Notes: a model not told the origin generated them from the sequence alone. DNA of 16,795 nucleotides from Candidatus Saccharimonadota bacterium (GCA_004554425.1 SFMI01000030.1:1-16795), one strand, 5' to 3'; positions 1 to 8,602 are shown, counted from the first letter of the stretch. Numbers and translations: made by a program.

Positions 1-240
1 CAAAAAGCTATTGAAACTGGACGCATAATTACTGTAGAAGAGCACTCTACAATTGGAGGCTTGGCTTCTACAGTATCTGAATATTTGGCCCAAAACGATT
101 TAGAAGATCATGTACAATTGCGCACAGTAGGACTTATAAATACAATTGACAGCCCAAACTTAGAAGATCACGGTATCTCTATGGAAGAACTAACCCAACA
201 AGCCAAAATGATTTTGGGCTTTAAAGAAGACGAATTGTAA
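1..240 (+). CDS. Transketolase C-terminal subunit (3' fragment)
   Basis: This is the last 79 codons of a gene that enters from the left edge in frame 1 and stops with TAA at 238-240. The translation contains TGRIITVEEHSTIGGLAS, the signature of the C-terminal domain of transketolase and related thiamine-diphosphate enzymes, and ends in a short helical, charged tail. In many bacteria transketolase is split into two adjacent genes, and this could be the second subunit (pyrimidine-binding plus C-terminal domain). A full-length transketolase or a DXP-synthase-like protein would look similar here, because only the C-terminal domain is visible. Family role: exchange of two-carbon units between sugar phosphates in the non-oxidative pentose phosphate pathway, in the cytoplasm. 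It is transcribed toward ruvC and ends at the hairpin at 255-300. The domain call is firm; the split-subunit reading is inference. Confidence 0.85.
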   Translation, partial: QKAIETGRIITVEEHSTIGGLASTVSEYLAQNDLEDHVQLRTVGLINTIDSPNLEDHGISMEELTQQAKMILGFKEDEL

Positions 241-254
241 AAGCAAAGTAAAAC

Positions 255-300
255 GGCGCCCATTTTGGCTAAGATAAAAATTCTAGCCAAAATGGGCGCC
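255..300. terminator. Bidirectional intrinsic terminator between transketolase and ruvC
   Basis: A perfect 17-bp inverted repeat has arms at 255-271 and 284-300, starting GGCGCC and ending GGCTA on the left, with a 12-nt loop. On the plus strand it is followed by ATTATTTT. On the minus strand it is followed by GTTTTACTTTGC. It lies 14 nt after the transketolase stop and 36 nt after the ruvC stop, so it can end both convergent transcripts. Confidence 0.85.
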
Positions 301-336
301 ATTATTTTCGCACACCTATGACGGAACTTTAGCTAT

Positions 337-837
337 TTATTGCAAAATACCGCCATTGAAGCTGCTCCAGAATAAATGAGTGATAGCTATAGCCACTGCG
401 TCGGCAGTATCGTCCGGAGTGGGAGGCTTTTCCAGCCCTAAAGTGAGCACTACTGCCGCCCCTATATCCTTTTTCTTGGCTTTACCGTCGCCGGTCATGG
501 TTTCTTTTATCTCCGAAGGAGTATATTCAAAAACCGGCACCCCAGCTTCATGAGCAGCTAGAAGAATAACTCCTCTAGCTTCAGCCACCGCAATACCACT
601 AGTGATATTGCGGTTGAAAAACAACTTTTCTATAGCCAGTTGCTCGGGACTATACTTAGCCAATACTGCCTTTATTCCAGTATATACAGCTGCCAAGCGC
701 TCGCCAGAAGCTTCGTCTTTGCCTGTTTCTATACAACCGCAATCCAACAGAGAAAGCTGACCTTCATCAGAAGCAGCTACTACTCCCCAACCACAGCGAG
801 CGTTTCCCGGATCGATACCTAAAACTATCTGAGACAA
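337..837 (-). CDS. ruvC: Crossover junction endodeoxyribonuclease RuvC
   Basis: RuvC cuts Holliday junctions symmetrically during recombinational repair, working with the RuvAB branch-migration complex. The 166-residue protein has the family's usual length and full RNase H-like fold order. GIDPG carries Asp9, AIEKLFF carries Glu70, and the C-terminal DDTADAVAIAITH carries Asp143 and Asp146; together these match the four acidic metal-binding catalytic residues of the family. Translation appears to start at a TTG codon (837-835), only 2 nt after the yebC stop. A GGAAGA within the end of yebC serves as a weak ribosome binding site, so translation is probably coupled. The yebC-ruvC order is common in bacteria, usually followed by ruvA and ruvB. 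Here neither follows: the operon ends at the 255-300 hairpin, so ruvAB must lie elsewhere. Confidence 0.96.
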   Translation of the reverse strand: MSQIVLGIDPGNARCGWGVVAASDEGQLSLLDCGCIETGKDEASGERLAAVYTGIKAVLAKYSPEQLAIEKLFFNRNITSGIAVAEARGVILLAAHEAGVPVFEYTPSEIKETMTGDGKAKKKDIGAAVVLTLGLEKPPTPDDTADAVAIAITHLFWSSFNGGILQ

Positions 838-839
838 AA

Positions 840-1580
840 TTAGTCTTCCATAGCCTCATCAGGAATATCGGCGTTGGAGTAGACATTTTGCACATCATCG
901 AAATCTTCTAAGGTTTCGATTAAACGCAATACGCCTCTGGCTTGCTCTACGCTCAGCTCTACGGTATCTTTAGCTACCTGGGAGAAGCTGGCATCTTCAA
1001 TAGTGTAGCCAGCAGCTTCCAAAGCGTCTTTGACAACGTGAAGCTTATTGGGCTCGGTAAGCACATTGAAGTACTCGCCGTCGGAATTCATATCTTCAGC
1101 ACCAGCATCGAGAGCGGCCATAAGGAGCTCTTCTTCATCGACACCTTCAGCGGGAATTTGTAACACGCCATAGCGAGTGAAGTTCCAGCTTACGCAACCA
1201 GTTTCACCTAAGTTGCCGCCCAACTTGGAGAAAGTGGAGCGTACGTCGGCAGCGGTACGATTGCGGTTGTTGGTAGCGGCTTCTACAATAATAGCCACAC
1301 CGTGAGGGCCGTAACCTTCGTAGCTGACTTCTACATAATCTTCACCGTCACCGGAACCACTGGCTTTTTCAATAACGCGCTTGATGTTATCGGCAGGCAT
1401 ATTGACTGCACGAGCTCTTTGAATGGCGATCTTTAAGATAAAGTTGGTCTCAGGGTCCGGTCCACCTTTACGAACAGCCATATAAATATCTTTAGAAAGC
1501 TTAGTAAACAGTTTGCCGCGCTGAGCGTCAACTTTACCTTTTTTCAAACGAATGTTATGCCATTTTGAGTGACCAGACAC
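840..1580 (-). CDS. yebC: YebC/PmpR family protein (transcription/translation regulator)
   Basis: This member of the YebC/TACO1 family has 246 residues from the chosen start, the family's typical length. The start GHSKWHNIRLKKGKVDAQRGK and the central EGYGPHGVAIIVEAATNNRNRT are hallmark conserved blocks. The remainder covers the usual three-domain arrangement. Members have been described both as DNA-binding regulators and as factors relieving ribosome stalling, so the exact role here is not decided by sequence. I choose GTG at 1580-1578 as the start: a GGAGG lies just upstream (about 1586-1590), and the family's N-terminus begins right there (V/M-SGHSKW). An in-frame TTG 12 nt upstream (1592) overlaps the Shine-Dalgarno site and is unlikely. 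The next gene, ruvC, follows after 2 nt. Confidence 0.95.
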   Translation of the reverse strand: MSGHSKWHNIRLKKGKVDAQRGKLFTKLSKDIYMAVRKGGPDPETNFILKIAIQRARAVNMPADNIKRVIEKASGSGDGEDYVEVSYEGYGPHGVAIIVEAATNNRNRTAADVRSTFSKLGGNLGETGCVSWNFTRYGVLQIPAEGVDEEELLMAALDAGAEDMNSDGEYFNVLTEPNKLHVVKDALEAAGYTIEDASFSQVAKDTVELSVEQARGVLRLIETLEDFDDVQNVYSNADIPDEAMED

Positions 1581-1736
1581 AGGAACCTCCAAATTTATCG
1601 CCTTTGCGGGCGAACAGGAATGCGGATTATTCCGCCGGTTGAGTTAGCTTATATAAGCTTGGATTTTAAGTTTACCGGACCAAAACCCCAAACTGTAAGC
1701 TAAGCCCAACCGATTTAAAAAAGTTATAAGTAAAAA

Positions 1737-3089
1737 TTAGGGATGAATACGGCTCATAGTACGAGCGTAAGGAATAGCCTCGCGCACATGTTCAATACCG
1801 CAAATCCAGGCTACAGCCCTTTCGATGCCTAAGCCGAAGCCAGAGTGAGGCACAGAACCATAACGGCGCAAGTCTAAATACCACTGATAAGCTTCTAAAG
1901 GCAAGCCGTTTTCTTTAATGCGAGCTTCCAAAAGCTCAAAGTCGTCGATTCTCTGGCTGCCGCCAACAATTTCTCCATAGCCTTCAGGAGCTAAAGTGTC
2001 GACGCTGCGGCAAACTTCAGGACGACCAGGCTCAGGCTTCATATAGAAAGCCTTGCAAGAGCAAGGATAGTGATGGACGAAAACGGGCTTGTCGTAACGC
2101 TGGCCGATGATGGTTTCGTCGGGAGCGCCGAAGTCGTCTCCCCATTTAAAGTCTACGCCCTGGCTTTGCAAATACTCGACTGCTTCGTCGTAAGATAAGC
2201 GCGGGAACGGAGGCTTAATAGCTTCCAATTTGCTCAAGTCGCGCTCTAAGATTTTGAGCTCTGGTAAACGGTTGCGCAAAACATTAGCTACTACGTAGCT
2301 AATCATTTGCTCTTGTACTTCCATGCTCTGATCCAGATCGGTAAAGGCCATCTCCGGCTCAACCATCCAGAACTCAGTCAAGTGACGACGAGTCTTCGAT
2401 TTTTCGGCGCGGAAAGTGGGACCGAAGCAATAAACTTTACCAAAAGCCATAGCCGCAGCTTCACCATAGAGCTGACCGCTCTGAGTAAGATAAGCTTTGG
2501 TGTCAAAATAATCAGTCTCAAAGAGAGTAGAAGTACCTTCGCAAGCACTAGGAGTTAAGATGGGACTATCAACACGAAGGAAACCGTTGTTGTCTAACCA
2601 TTCGCAAATCGAGCGCATAATCTCGGCACGAATACGCAAAATGGCATGCTGGCGAGAAGAACGGATCCAAAGGTGACGATGATCCATCAAGAACTCGGTA
2701 CCGTGCTCTTTAGGAGTGATGGGATAATCGACAGAGCCGGAAATAAGACGTACATGCAAAGCCTGGATTTCGTAACCACACGCTGAACGCTGATCTTCGC
2801 GAACTACGCCGACAATTTCAAAGGAGGACTCCTGAGTTAAACTCTTGGCAACTTGGAACTCTTCAGGAGAGCACTCCGACTTAACTACCACCACTTGAAT
2901 AGTGGCCGTGCCGTCACGCATTTGCAAGAAAAGGATCTTGCCACTGGAGCGCAACTTGCGCAACCAACCTTTAATAACGACTTTCTGACCGACATATTTG
3001 CCGATATTTTCTAATGTGACATAGGGGTAATCCCAGTCGCTTTGGCACTCGCTTTGGACAGCGCCTTCACTTTTAACTTGCTCTTCCAT
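1737..3089 (-). CDS. asnS: Asparaginyl-tRNA synthetase
   Basis: This class IIb aminoacyl-tRNA synthetase charges tRNA-Asn with asparagine in the cytoplasm. The 450 residues hold an N-terminal OB-fold anticodon-binding domain (about 25-120, with VIKGWLRKLRSSGKILFLQMRDG) followed by the catalytic domain. Motif 2 is visible as FGPTFRAEKSKTRRHLTEFW (about 222-241). Motif 3 is GFGLGIER (417-424), followed by REAIPYARTMSRIHP at the C-terminus, an ending typical of AsnRS rather than AspRS. EIVGGSQR (about 373-380) also fits AsnRS. The start is ATG at 3089-3087, with GGAGG at 3100-3096 and 6-nt spacing; an in-frame TTG 6 nt upstream would abut the ribosome binding site. Having AsnRS suggests that direct asparaginylation is available, whether or not the amidotransferase route also exists. 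A candidate promoter lies at 3125-3152. Confidence 0.95.
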   Translation of the reverse strand: MEEQVKSEGAVQSECQSDWDYPYVTLENIGKYVGQKVVIKGWLRKLRSSGKILFLQMRDGTATIQVVVVKSECSPEEFQVAKSLTQESSFEIVGVVREDQRSACGYEIQALHVRLISGSVDYPITPKEHGTEFLMDHRHLWIRSSRQHAILRIRAEIMRSICEWLDNNGFLRVDSPILTPSACEGTSTLFETDYFDTKAYLTQSGQLYGEAAAMAFGKVYCFGPTFRAEKSKTRRHLTEFWMVEPEMAFTDLDQSMEVQEQMISYVVANVLRNRLPELKILERDLSKLEAIKPPFPRLSYDEAVEYLQSQGVDFKWGDDFGAPDETIIGQRYDKPVFVHHYPCSCKAFYMKPEPGRPEVCRSVDTLAPEGYGEIVGGSQRIDDFELLEARIKENGLPLEAYQWYLDLRRYGSVPHSGFGLGIERAVAWICGIEHVREAIPYARTMSRIHP

Positions 3090-3124
3090 ATCCAACCTCC
3101 GAGGGGGGACTTTTTACGCGACTC

Positions 3125-3152
3125 AGCTTAGGCCCTTCTGCTCAAGTGTCAA
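3125..3152 (-). promoter_or_regulatory. Candidate sigma70 promoter for asnS
   Basis: On the minus strand a perfect TTGACA (3152-3147) is followed after 16 nt by TAAGCT (3130-3125). The start of asnS at 3089 would then have a leader of about 30 nt containing the GGAGG. The -35 is consensus, while the -10 is poor and the spacing short, so this is a moderate call. It would uncouple asnS-yebC-ruvC from the upstream penicillin-binding protein gene. Confidence 0.4.
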
Positions 3153-3207
3153 TTAGGCCAAATTACAAAAGTGCAGGAAGCGAATCGCACCATTAAGATG
3201 ATTATTT

Positions 3208-3234
3208 GCGCAAGGAAATAATGCGCCTTTGCGC
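3208..3234 (-). terminator. Possible hairpin after the PBP gene
   Basis: GCGCAA(A)GG at 3234-3226 can pair with CCTTGCGC at 3215-3208 on the minus strand, with one bulged A and a loop of about 10 nt. It lies 15 nt beyond the PBP stop. The downstream tract is AAATAATC rather than a T run, so it is only a weak terminator candidate. Confidence 0.3.
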
Positions 3235-3248
3235 TGACACAATACCCG

Positions 3249-5654
3249 CTACTCCACTGGAGCTTCGGCGGGAGCTCCAGCAGCTTCGGAAGTGCCGCCT
3301 ATAGGAACTGCCTGCGGCTCAGGAGGAGCAATTGCAGGAGCTTCAGGCGCTGGAGCACTTACTGGCGGCGGAGCTGCCGTATCAGGAGTATATACAGTAT
3401 CGGGAATAGGTATATTCTCCGGCGTCAAATCGGGAGTGACCGATTCGGAATGCTCAGTAGAAACATCAGGCACAACCTCTCCCCAAGTTTGAGGAGCATC
3501 AGCAGGCACAGGCGTAGGCTCAGTTTCTGTCTGAGAAGGAGCAGCCTGGCTTTGATCTTCTTTCTTAGTGCCGCAGCCATCGTCTTTAGGTGCAGCGATA
3601 CTGGGCACAGAAGCTACTCCACCATGGATAGGACAGAACTTATTGGGCACTTCGCCGGGGCGGAAATATTCTTTGTAAGTGCTCATACATTTAGCTCCAG
3701 CGCGGCATTTTGATTCGCTGCACATAAGTACTGATACCAAACCAGACTTGGGCTTTTCAAATTGTTTGTTGGGAAGATCTTTAACGGCGTAGCTCATAAT
3801 AGCTTTCCAAATGGGAGCAGCCACATCACCACCGTAACCACGCCACATGGAAGTATAGTCGTCATTGCCAACCCAAACTGCGCAAGTATATTGAGGAGTG
3901 AAACCGACAAACCAACCGTCGCGATAATCGTCAGTGGTACCAGTTTTACCTCCGACGGCACGGCCGGGAATTTGAGCTCCGTAACCGGTGCCACCTTCAA
4001 CGGCACTCTTAAGCATAGAGCACATAGTATAAGCGGTAGATTCGGAAAGAACTTCCTCTTGACGAGGGAAAGCATTATCTTCAATAACGTTGCCGTCATT
4101 GTCGTAGACCATCTTGATACCGCTAGGCTGAACTTTTATACCTCCATTAGGGAAGCAAGTAAAAGCACAAGCCATTTCTAAAGGCGTAACTACAGCTGAA
4201 CCCAAAGCCAAAGAAAGGTTGGGCTCCAAACGCTCTTTTATGCCCATGCGGTAAGCATACTCTATAACTCGCTCGGGGCCGACCATAGTGAGTAGCTTTA
4301 CTGCGGCAACGTTACGCGAGCCCATAAGAGCACGCAACATAGGAATATTACCTAAGAACTTACCGTCAGAATTCTTAGGAGACCAAGTTTCAGTATCGCT
4401 GATTTTATAAGTAGTCGGGCTATCAGAGATAATCGTATCCGGGCCATAACCAGACTCTACAGCTGTTGTATAGACAAATACTTTGAAGCAAGATCCTGGC
4501 TGGCGACGAGCTTGCCAAGCGCGGTTAAACTGATTGTCTTTGCTCCAACCGCTGCCGCCAACCATAGCGCGGATATAACCAGTAGAATTTTCTACCACTA
4601 CGGCAGCCGCTGTGCTGGCGTTGTACCACTCTTTATTTTGAGCAATCTTTTCAGCTACGATCTTTTCGGCTTTTTCTTGAAGCTTAAGATCTACGGTAGT
4701 ATAAATTTTCAAACCGCCGCGATAGAGCATATCTTCGCTGTAACGGTTATTAAGTTCTTTCAATACGTAGGTGGTGAAATAAGGAACTTTGAGCACCTGG
4801 AACTCGGTGCGTCCCTTGTTGGCATATTTGATACCTTTGCGCAAAGTATCGACAGCTTCACGATATTGCTTCTGGGTAATCATGTCCAGCTGGCGCATAC
4901 GGCCCAATACTTCCAAAGCTCGCGAAGCGGCAGCACGTTCGTCTACCAAAGGAGAATAATAGCTAGGTGAAGCCGGCAAACCGGCAATAATAGCCGCTTG
5001 TACAGGAGTAAGCTTATCAGGAGTAGTTAAAAAATAGACATTGGCAGCAGCGTGAACACCATAAGCGCCTGCGCCTAAGTAAACATGATTGAGATAAAGC
5101 TCAAGAATTTCATCTTTACTAAAGCTCTTTTCAATTTGCAAAGCTAAGAGAGCTTCTCTTATTTTACGATGAAAACTTAAGTCGTCATTAAGGAAGAAGG
5201 CGCGAGCCAATTGCATAGTAATAGTGGAAGCGCCTTGGTGAACTTGACCACCGGAGCGGTAAAGATCGACAGCGGCACGTAATACGCCGATAGGGTCGAC
5301 GCCGTGATGCTCATAAAAGCGCGAGTCCTCAATAGCCAAAATAGCATTGCGCATATTGGGCGAGATCTTCTTTAAGGGAACCCAAGTGCGGTTCTCGCGG
5401 AAAAGAGTAGCAATAACCTGACCGTCAGAAGAATAGATGCGCGTAGTTTCAGCTGGATCGTATTGATGTAATTTACTTACGTCGGGCAGTCCTTTGGCGT
5501 AGTTGTTGATGATAACATAGCCAGCCACACCTGCCGCTATAAGCACCAGCAGAATAGAGAAACTGGCCCAATAGAGAAACTTACCTAAACGAGCCAAACA
5601 CCCAAATTTACTCTTAGGTTTTTGAGGTGAAGTGCCGTTCTCGCCTTTACTCAT
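3249..5654 (-). CDS. Class A penicillin-binding protein (PBP1A-type glycosyltransferase/transpeptidase)
   Basis: This bifunctional peptidoglycan synthase is anchored in the cytoplasmic membrane with its catalytic domains outside. A cytoplasmic basic N-terminus is followed by one membrane segment (about 27-50). The GT51 glycosyltransferase domain (about 75-250) contains EDSRFYEHHGVD with catalytic Glu109, then GASTITMQLAR and ELYLNHVYLG. The transpeptidase domain (about 345-620) has the SxxK motif at Ser388-Lys391 (PGSCFK), SRN at 446-448 and KTGT at 570-573. After the catalytic domain come four cysteines (645, 650, 656, 674) in a block with EYFRPGEVP and CPIHGG, an ending I know from Firmicutes-type PBP1A proteins. 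A Pro/Ala/Glu-rich, probably disordered tail follows to residue 801. The start is ATG at 5654 with only a weak AGGTAAG upstream. nusB precedes it by 104 nt. The number of paralogues elsewhere is unknown, so no gene symbol is given. Confidence 0.93.
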   Translation of the reverse strand: MSKGENGTSPQKPKSKFGCLARLGKFLYWASFSILLVLIAAGVAGYVIINNYAKGLPDVSKLHQYDPAETTRIYSSDGQVIATLFRENRTWVPLKKISPNMRNAILAIEDSRFYEHHGVDPIGVLRAAVDLYRSGGQVHQGASTITMQLARAFFLNDDLSFHRKIREALLALQIEKSFSKDEILELYLNHVYLGAGAYGVHAAANVYFLTTPDKLTPVQAAIIAGLPASPSYYSPLVDERAAASRALEVLGRMRQLDMITQKQYREAVDTLRKGIKYANKGRTEFQVLKVPYFTTYVLKELNNRYSEDMLYRGGLKIYTTVDLKLQEKAEKIVAEKIAQNKEWYNASTAAAVVVENSTGYIRAMVGGSGWSKDNQFNRAWQARRQPGSCFKVFVYTTAVESGYGPDTIISDSPTTYKISDTETWSPKNSDGKFLGNIPMLRALMGSRNVAAVKLLTMVGPERVIEYAYRMGIKERLEPNLSLALGSAVVTPLEMACAFTCFPNGGIKVQPSGIKMVYDNDGNVIEDNAFPRQEEVLSESTAYTMCSMLKSAVEGGTGYGAQIPGRAVGGKTGTTDDYRDGWFVGFTPQYTCAVWVGNDDYTSMWRGYGGDVAAPIWKAIMSYAVKDLPNKQFEKPKSGLVSVLMCSESKCRAGAKCMSTYKEYFRPGEVPNKFCPIHGGVASVPSIAAPKDDGCGTKKEDQSQAAPSQTETEPTPVPADAPQTWGEVVPDVSTEHSESVTPDLTPENIPIPDTVYTPDTAAPPPVSAPAPEAPAIAPPEPQAVPIGGTSEAAGAPAEAPVE

Positions 5655-5758
5655 ATCAGAATTTACTTACCTATTATTAAAAAAAAATTGATAGCCAAAG
5701 CAATATGCCGTTTCAGAAACAGACCCTAGAGAGTTTTTCAACTCGCGAGCCGGTTCCT

Positions 5759-6430
5759 TTAAGCTTCTTGCTTAGCCTCTTCCTGAGTGTCTTCGACTTG
5801 ATCTTCAGTCTGTTCGGCAGCTTCGGCCTCTTGATTATTGTTTTTGTCTTTGCTTACTTCGCTTAAGACACCAAAAACGAAATTTTTCGAACGCTCTGTA
5901 GAGTATTCTTCAGAAAGATCCGAGCAGCAATTGATAATAGCCTTGTCGGAAGTAGTGCGAGCCGCTTCTTCGTCAAATAAAAGGCCAAAAATACCGATGC
6001 GGAGCAAATTGCGCTCGACAGCAGCCAGGCGCTCAACTTGCCAATTGCAAGTAATATGCTTTTGCAAAAGGGCATCAATTTCACTCAAATGGCTGTTGAC
6101 GCCATCAAAAATGCGAGTAGTGAGGTCTTTAATGTAGCGATCCGATTCGTAATAAAGCACATCGGAAAGAACGAGATGGCGTACTTGAGAAGCGCCCTCT
6201 CCTCCAGGTACGAAGTCGGTAAAATTGAGTTCACGCTGGTAAAGAGCTTGCATAGCAAAAATAACAGCGCGTTTGACGGGATCGGATAATTCGTTACGAT
6301 AACGAACAGCGTCATCTGCCCAAGCTGATGATGTGAAGCCGCCTTCCTTCTCATACTCATCGCGCATCTTAGAGGCCTCGATGTACTGTTCTCCCAATCT
6401 GTTGCGACCAACAAGTCTAACATTACTCAT
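5759..6430 (-). CDS. nusB: Transcription antitermination factor NusB, extended at both ends
   Basis: NusB binds boxA RNA with NusE (ribosomal protein S10) and supports antitermination of rRNA transcription. The NusB core runs from about residue 50 (KRAVIFAMQALYQREL) to about 193. The diagnostic block is WQVERLAAVERNLLRIG, and TERSKNFVFGVL follows near the end of the core. At 223 residues it is longer than the usual 130-160. About 50 residues precede the fold, and an acidic Glu/Gln-rich tail of about 30 residues (AEAAEQTEDQVEDTQEEAK) follows it. I choose ATG at 6430 over an in-frame TTG at 6451; neither has a convincing Shine-Dalgarno site. It lies between prmC (73-nt gap) and the PBP gene, probably in the same transcript. 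The family call rests on the core; the extensions have no assigned role. Confidence 0.88.
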   Translation of the reverse strand: MSNVRLVGRNRLGEQYIEASKMRDEYEKEGGFTSSAWADDAVRYRNELSDPVKRAVIFAMQALYQRELNFTDFVPGGEGASQVRHLVLSDVLYYESDRYIKDLTTRIFDGVNSHLSEIDALLQKHITCNWQVERLAAVERNLLRIGIFGLLFDEEAARTTSDKAIINCCSDLSEEYSTERSKNFVFGVLSEVSKDKNNNQEAEAAEQTEDQVEDTQEEAKQEA

Positions 6431-6503
6431 GATGATATTTACCAATCCCAAACATCAGATTAAATATGTCTACTGAACTGAATTAGCCGACGAAAGCCGG
6501 AGC

Positions 6504-7469
6504 CTAAAGCTGCCAACGTCCGCAAGCAACTCTGTCCAAATCGTTAAAATCTTGTAAGACTTTTATATTTTCAAAACCGGCCGCTTGCATAAGCGAGCGC
6601 ACCGCTTCGCCTTGCGTACAGCCTATTTCTAAAGCTAAACCGCCACCAGGTTGCAAATATTGAGGCGCCTGACTGATTAGCTTTTTTATTAAATCCAAAC
6701 CATCTCGACCGCTAAAAAGAGCCAAGCTCGGCTCATAAGCAGCCACATCTTGATCGGCGGCAGGCCCTTCCGAAATGCCAATGTAAGGCGGATTAGCCGA
6801 AATAAATTGGAAGCGTCCTTCAATCTCGGCAAATAGATCACCGCCATGCCACTTTAGATCATATTTCGGCACCAGCCGACTTCTATTAGCTGAAAAATAG
6901 CGGAAAGTTTCAGCTGAAAGATCCTGAGCTTCAGCCTCTATTTCAGGACGAAGGGCTTTTATACTCAAAATAACGCAACCACTACCAGTGCAAAGATCGA
7001 GCACCCTGGGGCCTGCCACTTCGGCCTTTCCTTCACAAACAGCCCCTTGGTAGCCTTCAGCTTCAAACTCATCTATCCAGTTTAAAACAGTATCTACCAA
7101 CAGTTCCGTTTCTGGCCGCGGTATTAGCACGCCTGGCCCAACCTTAAAAGTGAAACCGTAAAAGCCTCGCTCTTGTAAAATATAGGCTGTCGGCTCGCCG
7201 CGAAAACGCCTCATAAGCCCATCTTGCACTTGCTCGGCAATGACGTCAGGCAACAACTTTTCAGCTTGAGTGAAAAGTTGCACTTCTGTTAAACCGACCA
7301 AGTGTTGCACAATAATTTCGGCTTCGCGGCGAGCTTCGCTAGCACTAAAAGATCCGCTGCTCTTTAGCAAAGCTTGTCCCCAGCGCAAAACACTTTGCAA
7401 AATGGGCGGCGTAGGAAAATCCAAAGAGCTAATCTTGTCCCAATTTTTCCATAAGCTCTTTTTGTTCAT
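6504..7469 (-). CDS. prmC: Peptide chain release factor N5-glutamine methyltransferase
   Basis: PrmC (HemK) methylates the glutamine of the GGQ motif of RF1 and RF2 using S-adenosylmethionine, which raises termination efficiency. The N-terminal helical domain (about 25-90) resembles LRWGQALLKSSG-type PrmC starts. The methyltransferase fold includes VGPGVLIPRPETELLV, the SAM-binding DLCTGSGC (about 158-165) and the substrate-binding NPPYIG (about 226-231). A segment of about 15 residues before the SAM motif looks like an insertion. The start is uncertain. ATG at 7469 gives 321 residues and overlaps prfA by 41 nt. An in-frame TTG at 7424, 4 nt after the prfA stop, would give 306 residues, closer to the family norm. 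Neither has a good ribosome binding site, so coupling to prfA translation is likely. Adjacency to its substrate gene prfA supports the function. Confidence 0.93.
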   Translation of the reverse strand: MNKKSLWKNWDKISSLDFPTPPILQSVLRWGQALLKSSGSFSASEARREAEIIVQHLVGLTEVQLFTQAEKLLPDVIAEQVQDGLMRRFRGEPTAYILQERGFYGFTFKVGPGVLIPRPETELLVDTVLNWIDEFEAEGYQGAVCEGKAEVAGPRVLDLCTGSGCVILSIKALRPEIEAEAQDLSAETFRYFSANRSRLVPKYDLKWHGGDLFAEIEGRFQFISANPPYIGISEGPAADQDVAAYEPSLALFSGRDGLDLIKKLISQAPQYLQPGGGLALEIGCTQGEAVRSLMQAAGFENIKVLQDFNDLDRVACGRWQL

Positions 7470-8511
7470 TTTCGCAAAGGGCCTTAACAATATCTTCCAG
7501 GTCGCCGCCCATAACGGCGTTGATATTATGCACAGTAAAACCTATACGGTGATCGGTAACACGACTCTGAGGGAAGTTATAAGTGCGGATCTTTTCTGAT
7601 CTATCACCTTGGCCAACTTGAGAGCGACGGTTGGAAGTAAGCTCATCTTCGGCTTTTTGTCTCTCAATTTCCAACAAGCGAGCTTGCAAAATACGCATAG
7701 CTTTTTCGCGGTTTTGGCGCTGAGAGCGCTCGTCTTGGCAAGTAACCACTAAGCCTGTAGGCAAGTGAGTAATGCGGATAGCCGATTCGGTTTTGTTTAC
7801 GTGCTGACCGCCGGCGCCCGAAGAACGATATGTATCAATGCGCAAATCTTTCTCATTGATAGGTACTTCGTCTACACTGTCTACTTCGGGCAATACCGCC
7901 ACAGTGACTGTAGAAGTGTGGATACGACCGGAAGCTTCGGTGGCAGGCACACGCTGAACGCGATGAACGCCACTTTCAAATTTCATATGCTGATAGACGT
8001 CGTGTCCGGTAATTGAGAAAGTAACTTCCTTCATGCCGCCCAAATCGGTATCTTGGCGAGCTAAAATTTCTGTCTTCCAGCCCATACGGTCGGCATAATA
8101 TAAATACATGCGGAATAATTCTTGAGCGAATAAGGACGACTCTTCACCACCAGCGGCGGGACGAATTTCTACAATAACGTTGCGCCCGGCATAAGGATCG
8201 CGAGGCAAAAGCAAGCGAGTAAGTTCGTCTTCCAACTGAGCGCGACGCTGTTCGAGCTCTTCAATTTCAGCGCGGTAAAGATCGCGCATTTCCGGATCGC
8301 TTTCATTGGTTAAAGCGTGGTGACTTTCATTGATATGCTCGACGACATTGCCTAAATCCCGAGAACGCAAAGCCACTTCCTCGATAGATTTGCGCTCTTT
8401 GGAAAGCTTCTGATACTCGGCAGGATTGCCCAATACTTCGGGATTGCACAAGCTGTGTTCGAGCTCTTCAAAGCGACGCTCCATTTCCTTGAGTTTGGAT
8501 AAATCGAGCAT
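7429..8511 (-). CDS. prfA: Peptide chain release factor 1
   Basis: RF1 recognises UAA and UAG stop codons and triggers release of the finished peptide on the ribosome. The 360-residue protein has the standard length. The stop-codon-reading tripeptide is PAT at 189-191 (within HRVQRVPATEASGRIHTS), which is the RF1 type; RF2 would have SPF. The catalytic GGQ is at 234-236 (SSGAGGQHVNKTESAIR), and its glutamine is the target of the neighbouring PrmC. The N-terminal coiled region (1-105) matches domain 1. The start is ATG at 8511 with GAGG 8 nt upstream. Directly in front of the ribosome binding site lie long T runs and a hairpin on the coding strand (8524-8570), so expression may be limited by termination. 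Confidence 0.97.
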   Translation of the reverse strand: MLDLSKLKEMERRFEELEHSLCNPEVLGNPAEYQKLSKERKSIEEVALRSRDLGNVVEHINESHHALTNESDPEMRDLYRAEIEELEQRRAQLEDELTRLLLPRDPYAGRNVIVEIRPAAGGEESSLFAQELFRMYLYYADRMGWKTEILARQDTDLGGMKEVTFSITGHDVYQHMKFESGVHRVQRVPATEASGRIHTSTVTVAVLPEVDSVDEVPINEKDLRIDTYRSSGAGGQHVNKTESAIRITHLPTGLVVTCQDERSQRQNREKAMRILQARLLEIERQKAEDELTSNRRSQVGQGDRSEKIRTYNFPQSRVTDHRIGFTVHNINAVMGGDLEDIVKALCENEQKELMEKLGQD

Positions 8512-8523
8512 AATTCGTACCTC

Positions 8524-8580
8524 AAAAAAAAACTAAAAAACAACGAAGTGCCCTTTATAGAACACTCGCTGTATTTTTTT
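8524..8580. terminator. Bidirectional T-tailed hairpin directly upstream of prfA
   Basis: The arms at 8542-8553 and 8560-8570 pair over about 11 bp, including G-U pairs and one bulge, around the loop TTTATA. On the minus strand the hairpin is followed by T6 (8540-8535) and T9 (8532-8524), and then by the GAGG of prfA. On the plus strand it is followed by GTA and T7 (8574-8580). It may end the rpmE transcript, attenuate prfA, or block antisense transcription. Confidence 0.6.
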
Positions 8581-8602
8581 ACGGACAACCCCACCCCGCT
8601 TA

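Noticed and set aside
1646..1659. 14-bp perfect palindrome AGCTTATATAAGCT upstream of yebC
   Set aside because: Could be an operator, but it is AT-rich, isolated, and has no second copy in the window; not enough to call a site.
3616..3720. Four-cysteine block in the PBP tail as a novel domain
   Set aside because: C-x4-C-x5-C followed by EYFRPG and CPIHGG matches an ending I know from Firmicutes-type PBP1A proteins, so it is not new.
3762..4970. Plus-strand open frames of 139 and 152 codons opposite the PBP gene
   Set aside because: They lie wholly inside a convincingly coding gene on the other strand, show no family resemblance and lack ribosome binding sites; they reflect the codon pattern of the real gene.
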